Of a stretch of 64,000 nucleotides of DNA, positions 1 to 7,997 are shown piece after piece. The first letter of the stretch is position 1; each line of letters opens with the position of its first letter. Source of the DNA: an uncultured Prevotella sp. (GTDB lineage Bacteria > Bacteroidota > Bacteroidia > Bacteroidales > Bacteroidaceae); the NCBI GenBank assembly GCA_902491375.1, contig CABUHE010000001.1, positions 186,001 to 250,000 on the forward strand. Direction: 5' to 3'. The notes beneath the pieces are model-generated. The model was not told where the DNA came from. It saw only the letters and a list, made by a program, of their open reading frames with translations, and did no database searches. Made by a program: the position numbers and the translations under genes.

Positions 1-63
1 AGCCGTCGGCTCGTTTCTGTCGGGCTTACGGTCGCCGTTCCTTCGTTATATTGCTTTTTGTTG

Positions 64-1800
64 TTATTCGTCCTCTTCCTGTCCGTCTGTTGCAGTGGTG
101 TCGTCGCCGTTGTCGTCAGGATTCTCCGGCTTGTAGGTTCCGTTGAGAATCGACTTGTATTTGGCCTGGTCTTTTATCAGTTTGAACGCCTCGTTCACCT
201 GCTTGTCGTGTCTCAGACTGTTCTCTACGGCTCCGGCCTGGAAGTAGTAAGCCGCCACGATGTCGCTCGATATTATCTGTTTCAGCACGTCGCGGTTCAT
301 GTCGAGGTCGCGTTCGATGTTGTGTTTCAGCTTTTTCTCAAGGTTTTCAAACTCCGTTTTTGCGTCGTCATAATAGCCTTCAAACTGTACAATCTTTTTA
401 AGCGACTTCAGCGCGCGTTCGCTTTCAGGGTCGTATGTGAATCCGCTCGCAATCACTCTGCGCTTGAAATCCTCATAGTCAGCGTCTGAAATCTCGAAGT
501 CGGCAGCCGGCGTGATGGTCGGATGGCTGGCAATGTAGTCAATCTCATAGTCGAGCAGCACCTCGGTAGAGTCGAGTCCGTTTACTGTCAGATAGTAAGC
601 TATGTTCGGCAGCGAGTCGGGACGTACCACGATGTCCGGCTTAATGCCTCCGCCGTCGCGCACCTCACGTCCTCCTACGGTGTGGAACACCTTTGTCAGA
701 CTGTCAGGTATATGCTCGGTGTATCCGCCACGTGCGTGTTTGTAGTTGATTGCCTGTATGCAGCGTCCGCTTGGAATGTAGTATTTGCCTGTTGTAAGCT
801 TCAGCCGTCCGTTGTAAGAGAGGTCTACTGAAAGCTGCACGAGGCCTTTGCCGTAGGTACGTGTGCCGAGTATCACGGCACGGTCGAGGTCTTGCAGGCT
901 TCCGCTTGTTATCTCGCTTGCGCTTGCGCTCTCGCCGTTTACCAGCACAACCATTGGCATGACAGAGTCTATTGGTTCAACAGTTGTTTTATAGTCGCTG
1001 TTTGCACGCTTCAGTTTTCCGCGTGTCTTGACGAGCGTAATGCCTTTGGGCACGAACATATTTACTATGTCCACAGCCTCGCTCAGCGATCCTCCGCCGT
1101 TGCCGCGAAGGTCGAGCACAAAGCCTTTCATGCCTTTCTGCTTCATCTCTACCAAAGCTCTTCTTACGTCTTTGGCGCATCCCTCGGTGAAACTTGAGAG
1201 GTTCAGATAGCCTATACCGTCCTTGTTAAGGCCGTAGAAAGGTATCGACGGCATTTCGATAGAGCGGCGCTTGATGTTGAAAGTCATTATCTTGCCTGTA
1301 GACGGGCGCTTTATTTTGAGTACAAACGAGGTCCCGGCATCGCCGCGCAGGTGTGAGCTTACGTAGCTTACGTCCTTGTCGGTCATCGTAGAGTCGTCTA
1401 TACTTAATATAATGTCACCTTTCTTCAGACCGACCTCGGCAGCAGGGTTGCCGGCATAAGGCTCGTCTATAACCACCTGTTTAAGCTTCTGGTTATATCT
1501 TATCAGCGCTCCTATACCTACGTAGCGTCCTGTTATCAGTGTGCGCAGGTTCTTCACCTGGTCTTCCGGATAATAAACGGTATAAGGGTCGAGCGACCTC
1601 AGCATTGAGTTTATCGCAGTGCCTACCACCTCGTCAGAGTTAAGCGTGTCAACATACATCAGGTCAAGATAGTTGTAAATCTCATTGAACACCTGTATAT
1701 TCTTAGCCACGTTGAAGTTGTGGTCCTTGTCTGTTTGCGCCATTGTCGACGCGAAGGGCAGCGCCAGCAGCATCATCAGCTGCAAAATCCGTATTCTCAT
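64..1800 (-). CDS. S41 family C-terminal processing peptidase (CtpA/Tsp-like)
   Basis: Secreted or periplasmic serine protease of 578 residues that trims protein C-termini. Residues 1-21 form a cleavable signal peptide (hydrophobic core, then STMAQ). A PDZ domain spans roughly residues 85-175. The S41 catalytic core follows, with GESASASEI and TYGKGLVQ; by family spacing the Ser-Lys dyad is S293 and K318. The C-terminal 150 residues are a charged helical extension ending in an acidic tail, common in Bacteroidetes CTPs. The ATG at 1800 directly precedes the signal peptide. The gene appears to be the last complete one on this strand; nothing recognisable is seen in bases 1-63. The family call is secure, the substrate unknown. 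Confidence 0.95.
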   Translation of the reverse strand: MRIRILQLMMLLALPFASTMAQTDKDHNFNVAKNIQVFNEIYNYLDLMYVDTLNSDEVVGTAINSMLRSLDPYTVYYPEDQVKNLRTLITGRYVGIGALIRYNQKLKQVVIDEPYAGNPAAEVGLKKGDIILSIDDSTMTDKDVSYVSSHLRGDAGTSFVLKIKRPSTGKIMTFNIKRRSIEMPSIPFYGLNKDGIGYLNLSSFTEGCAKDVRRALVEMKQKGMKGFVLDLRGNGGGSLSEAVDIVNMFVPKGITLVKTRGKLKRANSDYKTTVEPIDSVMPMVVLVNGESASASEITSGSLQDLDRAVILGTRTYGKGLVQLSVDLSYNGRLKLTTGKYYIPSGRCIQAINYKHARGGYTEHIPDSLTKVFHTVGGREVRDGGGIKPDIVVRPDSLPNIAYYLTVNGLDSTEVLLDYEIDYIASHPTITPAADFEISDADYEDFKRRVIASGFTYDPESERALKSLKKIVQFEGYYDDAKTEFENLEKKLKHNIERDLDMNRDVLKQIISSDIVAAYYFQAGAVENSLRHDKQVNEAFKLIKDQAKYKSILNGTYKPENPDDNGDDTTATDGQEEDE

Positions 1801-1915
1801 CTTAAACGTATATATTTGTTTTTCCGTTCATTTTTCCTCCTGCTGTTGTCAGGACGGTTGTGCCTGTACAATATCCGGCTTAATGACAGCCTTCATTAAA
1901 TTGTGAAGCATACTG

Positions 1916-1923
1916 CAAAGATA
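1916..1923 (-). promoter_or_regulatory. -7 promoter box for the S41 protease
   Basis: CAAAGATA on the + strand reads TATCTTTG on the - strand, matching the Bacteroidetes -7 element TANNTTTG about 115 bases before the start codon. I did not find a good -33 TTTG. Confidence 0.45.
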
Positions 1924-2004
1924 TGCTTTTATATGCGTAAAATGCCGTCTTTGACCAGAAAATTATCGAATTTTAGCTGAAAATTAAAATTTTTCTCGAA
2001 AAAG

Positions 2005-2036
2005 TTTGGAGGTTTCAGAAAAAGGTGTTACCTTTG
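2005..2036 (+). promoter_or_regulatory. Promoter of tRNA-Asn
   Basis: TTTG at 2005-2008 and TACCTTTG at 2029-2036 are separated by 20 bases, an exact match to the Bacteroidetes primary sigma consensus. The -7 box ends 30 bases before the mature tRNA. Confidence 0.8.
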
Positions 2037-2066
2037 CATCGCATTTGAGAAACAATGCTACACAAT

Positions 2067-2140
2067 GCTTCAATAGCTCAGTTGGTTAGAGCACCTGACT
2101 GTTAATCAGGGGGTCGTTGGTTCAAGCCCATCTTGAAGCG
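2067..2140 (+). tRNA. tRNA-Asn (anticodon GTT)
   Basis: Cloverleaf read by eye: acceptor GCTTCAA (2067-2073) pairs perfectly with TTGAAGC (2133-2139), D-stem GCTC/GAGC, anticodon stem CCTGA/TCAGG with loop CTGTTAA giving anticodon GTT, and T-loop TTCAAGC. The T-stem GTTGG/CCATC contains one T-T mismatch at its second pair. The discriminator is G; only CA follows, so a full CCA is not encoded. It stands alone with its own promoter and terminator. Confidence 0.93.
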
Positions 2141-2144
2141 CAAG

Positions 2145-2174
2145 AAGGAGTTGCTTAGGTAACTCCTTTTTTGT
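2145..2174 (+). terminator. Intrinsic terminator of tRNA-Asn
   Basis: AAGGAGTT (2145-2152) and AACTCCTT (2161-2168) form a perfect 8-bp stem with an 8-base loop, followed by a T-rich tract. Confidence 0.85.
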
Positions 2175-2231
2175 TTTTGTATCTTTTCGTCTTCTGTATC
2201 CTTAAAGGTTATATTTACATATACAAAGAAT

Positions 2232-3050
2232 ATGGACACTCGCTACAACAAGATAATAATGCTGGGCACGGGAAGTGCCGGCGTAACGCGCTGTTATAAT
2301 ACCTGTTTCTTTCTGAAAACCGACAATACGTTGCTGCTGGTAGATGCTGGCGGCGGAAACGGCGTTATTTCACAGATTGAAAAAGTTGGAGTCAAGCTGA
2401 CAGACATACACCATTTATTTCTTACTCATGCCCATACCGACCACATTCTGGGCGCTGTCTGGGTGGTAAGGATGATTATGCACAGGGTGTTAAGCGGAGA
2501 ATATAAGGGCAATCTGTATGTTTACGGCAACGACAAGGTTGTGAACACGCTGCGGCAGATATGCCTTATGACGCTTCATAAGAACTATAACGCGCTCTTC
2601 GGCAACAGAATTATGCTGTGTGAGAAACTGAGCGGCGACAAGTTTGAGGCCGGAGACATACACATGAAGTGCTTTGACGTGTTGTCGGAAAAGGAAAAGC
2701 AGTTCGGCTTCCGTGCCGTAATGCCTGGCGGAAAGGTACTTGTGTGCATGGGCGACGAGCCTTGCAACAGACTGAATTACCCGATAGCCCGCGGTGCTGA
2801 CTGGCTGATGTGCGAGTCGTTCTGCCTTTATAAAGACAGGGAAGTGTTCAAACCGTATGAGAAATTCCACAGTACGGCAGCCGACGCTGGCAAGGTTGCC
2901 GCGGAGTTTGGTGTCAGAAATCTGCTGCTTTATCATACAGAAGACAAGACTCTGGCTACCCGTAAGGTTGAATATGCAAAGGAAGCGGCGCAGAATTTTA
3001 ATGGAAACATATACGTGCCCGATGACCTTGAAACGATAGAAATAATCTAG
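2232..3050 (+). CDS. MBL-fold metallo-hydrolase (RNase Z-like)
   Basis: Protein of 272 residues with the metallo-beta-lactamase fold. The zinc signature HAHTDH lies at residues 66-71, preceded by a glycine-rich start (LGTGSAGVTRCYNT) and VDAGGGNG as in RNase Z/ElaC-type enzymes. Later candidate ligands are the aspartate in MGDEP and the histidine in YHTED. No signal peptide, so cytoplasmic. It is monocistronic, between tRNA-Asn and a bidirectional hairpin. Whether it cleaves tRNA 3' ends or a small phosphodiester is not decided by sequence: the family is broad, and the long flexible arm typical of canonical RNase Z is not evident. Confidence 0.85.
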   Translation: MDTRYNKIIMLGTGSAGVTRCYNTCFFLKTDNTLLLVDAGGGNGVISQIEKVGVKLTDIHHLFLTHAHTDHILGAVWVVRMIMHRVLSGEYKGNLYVYGNDKVVNTLRQICLMTLHKNYNALFGNRIMLCEKLSGDKFEAGDIHMKCFDVLSEKEKQFGFRAVMPGGKVLVCMGDEPCNRLNYPIARGADWLMCESFCLYKDREVFKPYEKFHSTAADAGKVAAEFGVRNLLLYHTEDKTLATRKVEYAKEAAQNFNGNIYVPDDLETIEII

Positions 3051-3073
3051 TCACAGCTTAATATTGTAAAAGA

Positions 3074-3117
3074 AAGGAGCCGTATCATTCTCTTTACTGA
3101 GTTTGATACGGCTCCTT
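3074..3117. terminator. Bidirectional terminator hairpin
   Basis: A 14-bp perfect inverted repeat (3074-3087 with 3104-3117; arms AAGGAGCCGTATCA and its complement) lies between the convergent MBL hydrolase and the MFS exporter. Confidence 0.75.
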
Positions 3118-3199
3118 CATGTTTTATGAAGTCGTATTATAATATCTTATTCAGTTCCGTTCAGCCTGTATAAAGTGCGCTGATGCTGTGCTGCATTAC

Positions 3200-4375
3200 T
3201 TATGCGGCAACGGCGCGCAGCTTGCTGCTCAGCGGAAGAATGAATATCAGGCAGGCTATTGCACCGCATGACATTACCAGACCGGCGGTAACTGTGATGT
3301 CGCCTATGCCAACCAGCGGACTTGCGAATGCGCCTGCAACGAAGCCCGATGCGCCGAAGATAGCGCTGGCTGCGCCTGCGTTGTCGCGCTCACTGTCGAG
3401 CGCTATTGTCGTGAGTGGCGGCTGCATAAGGCCGAAGCAGAACAGTGAATAGATGTAAGCTGCCATGACGAGCCACAGCGGCATTGACGAACTGAGCAGG
3501 AACGTGAGTATCAGCGCGCCTGCTACCATGCCTGTTCCACCCATGCGCAGGCAGTGGCTCTGACTGTGGAAACGTGTGGCCATAGCTGAACCGGCGCCTA
3601 TCATCAGGGCGTTTAGGCCGAAGCAGAGGCTGTAGCTGAGCGGAGAGAGGTGGTAAACCTGCTGCATAATGAACGGTGATGAGGATATGTAGGCAAAGAA
3701 CATGAAGAAACTTGCCATCTCGGCCATTACCGACAGAGTGAAGCGTGAGTTGCGGAACACGCGGAACAGATTGGTGTAAACCTTGAAAATGTTTTTTCTG
3801 ATGCGGTTGGCAGGCGACAGAGTCTCGGGCAGGAACATACTGCACACCATGAGAACAATACCGACGCAGAGTGTCACGGCAAACACGCCGACCCACGTGG
3901 TTACGCCGGCCATTATTCCGCCTACTACCGGAGCGCATACCGGCGCGATGCCGTTGACAGCACCAAGCAGGGTCATGAAGCTCGCAAGTTCGCGTCCGGT
4001 ATACATGTCGGCTGACATGCTCTTAGCTATAACGATGCCGCCGGCGCCGGCAAGTCCCTGCAATACGCGCATGGCATTGAACATGAATATATCCCGTGAG
4101 AGTATGCAGAGCAGCGTGGCAACGACGAAAAGCAACATCGAGCCAACGAGTATGCGCTTGCGTCCGTACTTGTCCGTGAGCGGTCCGATAAACAGCTGGC
4201 CGGCTGCAAGACCTATCATTCCGGTCGTAAGACTCATTGAAGCCAGTGCCGGAGTGGTTTTGAAATAGCTTGTCATTTCAGGAAGTACGGGAAGATAGAA
4301 ATCCGTTACGAATGGGCCGAACGCAGTAAGCATGCCCAAAGTAGCTGGAAGAAATACTTTTGTGTTTTGTCTCAT
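3200..4375 (-). CDS. MFS transporter, Bcr/CflA drug-efflux type
   Basis: Inner-membrane proton-coupled antiporter of 391 residues, the usual length for 12-helix DHA1 transporters. The motif between helices 2 and 3 (GPLTDKYGRKR) is the classic MFS motif A, and the first helix reads FGPFVTDFYLPVLPEM, characteristic of the Bcr/CflA subfamily. An ALQGLAGAGG-like motif follows helix 4. Start ATG at 4375. The gene has its own promoter and ends at the shared bidirectional hairpin, so it is monocistronic. Family substrates include bicyclomycin, chloramphenicol and amino-acid derivatives; the actual substrate cannot be inferred. Confidence 0.9.
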   Translation of the reverse strand: MRQNTKVFLPATLGMLTAFGPFVTDFYLPVLPEMTSYFKTTPALASMSLTTGMIGLAAGQLFIGPLTDKYGRKRILVGSMLLFVVATLLCILSRDIFMFNAMRVLQGLAGAGGIVIAKSMSADMYTGRELASFMTLLGAVNGIAPVCAPVVGGIMAGVTTWVGVFAVTLCVGIVLMVCSMFLPETLSPANRIRKNIFKVYTNLFRVFRNSRFTLSVMAEMASFFMFFAYISSSPFIMQQVYHLSPLSYSLCFGLNALMIGAGSAMATRFHSQSHCLRMGGTGMVAGALILTFLLSSSMPLWLVMAAYIYSLFCFGLMQPPLTTIALDSERDNAGAASAIFGASGFVAGAFASPLVGIGDITVTAGLVMSCGAIACLIFILPLSSKLRAVAA

Positions 4376-4404
4376 TGTTATCCTTTTATTCTCTAATTCG
4401 GGTG

Positions 4405-4412
4405 CAAAGTTA
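4405..4412 (-). promoter_or_regulatory. -7 promoter box of the MFS gene
   Basis: CAAAGTTA on + reads TAACTTTG on -, matching TANNTTTG, about 30 bases before the ATG. Confidence 0.5.
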
Positions 4413-4731
4413 ATAAAAATGTGCGTCTTGTGGAAAAATCTATTACACCAGACGGACTTTGAATATACTAATCCATATAGTTTTATGGACTAAAAACATA
4501 GACGGATAGACGAAAATTATAGATAAGCCGGTTTATCTGAAGGCTGCCCAATGCCGTTTCGGGCGTATCCATGCCTGTAAATCATACAGCGATGACGGTG
4601 TGTCAGCTTGCTTACGGTGTATGATTGAGAACAAAATATTGTCCGGCTGGATAATAAAATACGTGTCGGTTAATGCGACTTGTAGATGCAGTATTTTTAT
4701 ATTAAAAGAAGCGATAATTTCTGTGTGGATG

Positions 4732-4854
4732 CAATATGCCGTCTTTCGCTGCGTAAAAGACGGTCTTTTGTAGTGTAAAAGGTGGCTTTTTGCATACTGA
4801 AAAGGCATGTTTTACAACGCTGATTGTAATATACTGATAATCAGCGGAATACAT
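4732..4854 (+). repeat. 22-base-pitch composite repeat, copy A
   Basis: The 556-base spacer 4376-4931 holds the MFS promoter and this element and no credible gene. Units: 4732-4753, 4754-4775, 4776-4797 (22 bases each) and 4798-4821 (24 bases), with cores such as TAAAAGACGGTCTTTT and TAAAAGGTGGCTTTTT. After a 12-base gap a degenerate cap lies at 4834-4854 (CTGATAATCAG, then GCG, then GAATACA). It sits downstream of recO (- strand), and the cap points to the + direction. Unit 1 is degenerate. Confidence 0.75.
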
Positions 4855-4931
4855 TTTTATGACAAACTGAGGCAGAGCTTTTTTACAAAAGACGACCAAA
4901 GCAGAACGTGAGGAGTCGGGGTATGCCGTAT

Positions 4932-5657
4932 TTATATAAAAATCTCTTTCACGACGTCAAGCGATTTAAGTTCGTGAAAGTCGGGCAGGTGCAGCTCATA
5001 GTACCTTATTATAATATCAGTCATGCGGTTGCGCTCGGTGCGGGTCATTCTGAAGAGGTGCATCGTGGCGAAGTTCATCCTCAGCAGCAGGCTGACCTTG
5101 CGTGCCTCGTCAGGCTCAAGCCGGTCGTAATGGAGCGGAGCAGTGGGAGTGAAGCATGCCGCGCGCAGGTCAAACCAGCAGCCGTCAGCATATCCGTCGG
5201 TGTTGGGATAGAAACCGAGAAACCTCGTAAGGCGCATCATGAACACAATGTGGAAGTTGGCGAAGCGGTCAGTGCAGTCGTCAAGCCATTCAAGACTGTT
5301 CTCTATGAAAGCAAAGGTTATGCGGTCGGTCTGCTCGCGGCGCGTGGCGTTGCACAGAAATTCGGCAATGAACAGAGCAACGGGCAGCTTCATAGGGTCG
5401 AAGGGTATCGACGTATAAGCCACTGCCACCTTTGCCTCTTTGAGCTGAAACAGATTAACGTTGCGGCGCATGTCGATAACGGCCTCTATCTGTGTCAGCG
5501 GCTGGAAGTATTGCCTTTTCAGCTTGCCCTTGCCCGATTTACTGACCGATGCTATGCACGAGAGCCGTCCGTGCTCTTCGGTGAACATATCGATGATAAT
5601 TTTCGATTCGCCGTACTTGAACGAGTGCAGCACTATCGATTTCGTTTTTACGAGCAT
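4932..5657 (-). CDS. recO: DNA repair protein RecO
   Basis: RecO, 241 residues, the mediator that helps RecR load RecA on SSB-coated DNA during gap repair and recombination. The N-terminal OB-fold is clear (KTKSIVLHSFKYGESKIIIDMFTEE, here in full only as its first residues KTKSIVLHSF and GESKIII), followed by FQPLTQIE and the helical C-terminal domain. Length matches Bacteroidetes RecO. Start ATG at 5657 is 29 bases downstream of a -7-like box (CAAAAATA, 5686-5693). It stands alone, back to back with the tRNA-Glu-rpsT unit. Confidence 0.92.
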   Translation of the reverse strand: MLVKTKSIVLHSFKYGESKIIIDMFTEEHGRLSCIASVSKSGKGKLKRQYFQPLTQIEAVIDMRRNVNLFQLKEAKVAVAYTSIPFDPMKLPVALFIAEFLCNATRREQTDRITFAFIENSLEWLDDCTDRFANFHIVFMMRLTRFLGFYPNTDGYADGCWFDLRAACFTPTAPLHYDRLEPDEARKVSLLLRMNFATMHLFRMTRTERNRMTDIIIRYYELHLPDFHELKSLDVVKEIFI

Positions 5658-5733
5658 TTTTTGTGTAAATATGCGGTTTTTGATGCAAAAATACGCATTT
5701 TGAGCCTTATTTTAGGAAAAAACTTGGAAAATA

Positions 5734-5765
5734 TTTGGCAGATTAAAATAAAACTCCTACCTTTG
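5734..5765 (+). promoter_or_regulatory. Promoter of tRNA-Glu/rpsT
   Basis: TTTG at 5734-5737, 20-base spacer, TACCTTTG at 5758-5765: an exact Bacteroidetes promoter, ending 21 bases before the tRNA. No second promoter is visible before rpsT, so the two are probably co-transcribed. Confidence 0.8.
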
Positions 5766-5786
5766 CACCGCTTAAAACATCACGAT

Positions 5787-5858
5787 GGTCCCTTCGTCTA
5801 TCGGCTAGGACGAGAGATTTTCATTCTCTAAAGAGGAGTTCGACTCTCCTAGGGACTA
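5787..5858 (+). tRNA. tRNA-Glu (anticodon TTC)
   Basis: Acceptor GGTCCCT pairs with AGGGACT (first pair G-T), anticodon loop ATTTTCA centred on TTC, T-arm AGGAG-TTCGACT-CTCCT perfectly paired, discriminator A followed by CA. It lies 37 bases upstream of rpsT. Confidence 0.95.
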
Positions 5859-5895
5859 CAATAAAAAAACAACAAGGAATAAGGAAGCAAATAAG

Positions 5896-6150
5896 ATGGC
5901 AAATCACAAATCATCAATTAAGAGAATCCGCCAGGATAAGAAGAGGACATTGCACAACAAATATTATGCAAAGACTATGCGTAATGCAGTGCGCAAGTTG
6001 CGTGCCATTACTGATAAAGAAGAGGCACTGAAGCTCTATCCGAGCGTACAGAAGATGCTTGACAAGTTGGCTAAGACTAATCTTATTCACAAGAACAAGG
6101 CTGCCAATCTGAAATCAAGTCTGTCTTGCTATATCAACAAGCTGGGATAA
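5896..6150 (+). CDS. rpsT: 30S ribosomal protein S20
   Basis: S20, 84 residues, a primary 16S rRNA-binding protein of the small subunit. The lysine/arginine-rich three-helix form is typical: [17 protein letters not shown] at the start, then an [14 protein letters not shown] helix and [12 protein letters not shown] at the end. No SD sequence; the leader is A-rich (ACAACAAGGAATAAGGAAG), as usual for strongly expressed Bacteroidetes genes. Probably transcribed with the preceding tRNA-Glu and ended by the hairpin at 6181. Confidence 0.98.
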   Translation: MANHKSSIKRIRQDKKRTLHNKYYAKTMRNAVRKLRAITDKEEALKLYPSVQKMLDKLAKTNLIHKNKAANLKSSLSCYINKLG

Positions 6151-6180
6151 AGTATAAATTATAAATAAGAGACAACTTAG

Positions 6181-6220
6181 GGCTGTAGTCTTACAAATGT
6201 TAAGGCTACAGTCTTTTTAT
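6181..6220 (+). terminator. Intrinsic terminator of rpsT
   Basis: A 13-bp stem with two G-T pairs (6181-6193 with 6201-6213) followed by TTTTTAT. Confidence 0.85.
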
Positions 6221-6277
6221 ATCCTTACGCCTTGGCGTCATATTGACGTCAGGAATGTTAGTTTTGTCCGAATATGA

Positions 6278-6327
6278 ACCGACGGCTCTCTTGTCTGTTT
6301 CGTCAGACAGGAGAGCCGTCGGTTTTT
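6278..6327. terminator. Second hairpin between rpsT and the sirtuin
   Basis: ACCGACGGCTCTC (6278-6290) pairs with GAGAGCCGTCGGT (6311-6323), the stem continues inward with TGTCTG/CAGACA, and TTTTT follows on +. It probably serves the convergent sirtuin gene and backs up the rpsT terminator. Confidence 0.8.
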
Positions 6328-6376
6328 GTCTGTAAGTCAGTGTGTATGCTGTTTTGTGTGTTAATGCATACGGTTG

Positions 6377-7075
6377 TCAGCCTAAAAGAAGCTCTGACAG
6401 CTCCTTCATGCCGTCAGACGCGCCCTTCATTATGTGTCTTACGTCGTGGTGTCCGGCCGCCATTACAGGCTTAGGGTCAATTAGATATACAGGCACAGAC
6501 GGCTTGACATATTCTACAAGGCCTGCCGCCGGGTAAACGTTGAGCGATGTGCCGATGATTACAAATATGTCGGCCTGCGACGCATATTCCGCTGCGGTAG
6601 ATATGTTGGGCACAGCCTCGCCGAAAAATACTATGTATGGCCTTAGCAGAGAGCCGTCGCCGGCCTTCTCTCCGGGCGCTACGTCAGTGTCGCCGGCGGT
6701 CATTGTGCGCCAATACCGCGGATTGTCGACATCGCGGCTGGAGCAAGTCTTCATCAGTTCGCCGTGCAGATGGATTACGTGCGAGCTGCCTGCCTCTTCG
6801 TGCAGGTTGTCTACATTCTGCGTGATAACCGTAACGTCATATTTCTTTTCAAGTGCAGCTACAAGCCGGTGCCCCTCGTTAGGCTTGGCGTTAAGCAGCT
6901 TTTTGCGCAGCATGTTGTAGAAGTTGTTCACGTAAACGGGATCTCTCTCCCATGCCTCGTGCGTAGCTACGCGTGCCACGGGATAGTTCTCCCACAGTCC
7001 GTCGGCATCACGGAAAGTGCTTAGTCCGCTCTCTGCCGACATGCCTGCTCCTGTAAGTACTACAAGTTTTTTCAT
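6377..7075 (-). CDS. cobB: NAD-dependent protein deacylase, sirtuin (CobB/SIRT5-like)
   Basis: Class III sirtuin of 232 residues that removes lysine acyl groups using NAD+. The Rossmann motifs are intact: GAGMSAESGLSTFRD (residues 10-23), TQNVDNLHEEAG (85-96) and HLHGE with catalytic H104. The small zinc domain has only one obvious cysteine near its start (KTC), so the four-cysteine zinc site appears lost, as in other short bacterial sirtuins. In E. coli CobB, Y92 and R95 recognise succinyl-lysine; here the Tyr is kept (Y53) but the residue three further on is Leu, with Arg one place later. Monocistronic. Confidence 0.93.
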   Translation of the reverse strand: MKKLVVLTGAGMSAESGLSTFRDADGLWENYPVARVATHEAWERDPVYVNNFYNMLRKKLLNAKPNEGHRLVAALEKKYDVTVITQNVDNLHEEAGSSHVIHLHGELMKTCSSRDVDNPRYWRTMTAGDTDVAPGEKAGDGSLLRPYIVFFGEAVPNISTAAEYASQADIFVIIGTSLNVYPAAGLVEYVKPSVPVYLIDPKPVMAAGHHDVRHIMKGASDGMKELSELLLG

Positions 7076-7203
7076 AATTCCTGGATATTTGCTGTCAGGG
7101 AGTAAGGAAATAAGGATTTAAGCAGTTTGCTCCCTGCATTATTAACTTTCCACAAAATTAGTGATTTTTCTTCAATAATAATGACTTAATCGGATAAAAA
7201 TGC

Positions 7204-7211
7204 TACCTTTG
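7204..7211 (+). promoter_or_regulatory. -7 promoter box of the FKBP cluster
   Basis: TACCTTTG matches the -7 consensus exactly and ends 41 bases before the first FKBP start; the -33 region is weak. Confidence 0.6.
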
Positions 7212-7252
7212 CACGGTTTTATTTTTAAGGTATAAGTAATCAGAAAAAGAGA

Positions 7253-7861
7253 ATGGACAAGTTAAGTTACGCTTTAGGACTTGGTATCGGCCGCCAGCTG
7301 GCGCAGATGGGTGCCACGGGCTTGAGTATTGACGATTTTGCTACGGCAATAAAGGACGTGCTGGCAGGCGCTGAACTCAAGGTTTCAGACCGCGAAGCGC
7401 AGACAATAGTACAGGAATTTTTCCGCAAACAGGAAGAGAAAGCCAACGCTGAGATGGCCGAGAAGGGCAAGAAGGCTAAGGCTGAAGGCGAGCAGTATCT
7501 GGCTGAGAACGCCAATAAGGAAGGCGTCGTAACTCTGCCTAGCGGACTCCAATACAAAGTGTTGCGTGAAGGCAACGGCAAGAAGCCTAAGGCTACTGAT
7601 AATGTTAAGTGCCACTACGAGGGCTTCCTGATTGACGGTACAGTGTTCGACAGCAGCATACAGCGCGGCGAGCCGGCAGTATTCCCGCTCAACCAGGTTA
7701 TTGCAGGATGGACAGAAGGTCTGCAACTTATGCAGGAAGGCGCTAAATACCGTTTCTTCATACCTTATCACCTCGGCTATGGCGAGCGTGGCGCAGGAGC
7801 TTCTATTCCTCCGTTTGCTACTCTCGTGTTCGACGTTGAGCTGATAGAGGTGGTTAAATAA
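7253..7861 (+). CDS. FKBP-type peptidyl-prolyl isomerase, cytoplasmic
   Basis: First of three tandem FKBPs, 202 residues. An N-terminal helical FKBP_N dimerisation region (about 1-95: LSYALGLGIGRQLAQ and an Ala/Lys/Glu-rich helix) precedes the catalytic FKBP domain (about 100-202). The active site is well conserved: YEGFLIDGTVFDSS, VIAGWTEGLQLM and the flap LGYGERGAGASIPP. No signal peptide, so it should act in the cytoplasm or on nascent chains. It is 136 bases upstream of the lipoprotein paralogue. Confidence 0.93.
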   Translation: MDKLSYALGLGIGRQLAQMGATGLSIDDFATAIKDVLAGAELKVSDREAQTIVQEFFRKQEEKANAEMAEKGKKAKAEGEQYLAENANKEGVVTLPSGLQYKVLREGNGKKPKATDNVKCHYEGFLIDGTVFDSSIQRGEPAVFPLNQVIAGWTEGLQLMQEGAKYRFFIPYHLGYGERGAGASIPPFATLVFDVELIEVVK

Positions 7862-7997
7862 CGGCTGACGGCTGTCTTTAAGTCAGGCTTAAAGGTGTTA
7901 TGTCTATACCGGCCGGTATGTCTTCAGCATGTATACGTCGGTTGACGGCAGTCGTTACAACCTCATAAGAGATTAAATAACAAAACATAAAAACGAA

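Noticed and set aside
4702..4899. A 65-codon open frame across repeat copy A
   Set aside because: The 22-base pitch changes frame at each unit, the peptide has no conserved features, and the frame merely runs through the repeat.
4908..5831. A 307-codon open frame antisense to recO
   Set aside because: Wholly antisense to a clear RecO gene; its length results from codon bias on the other strand. The same holds for the 293-codon frame opposite PAP2 and the 216-codon frame opposite efp.
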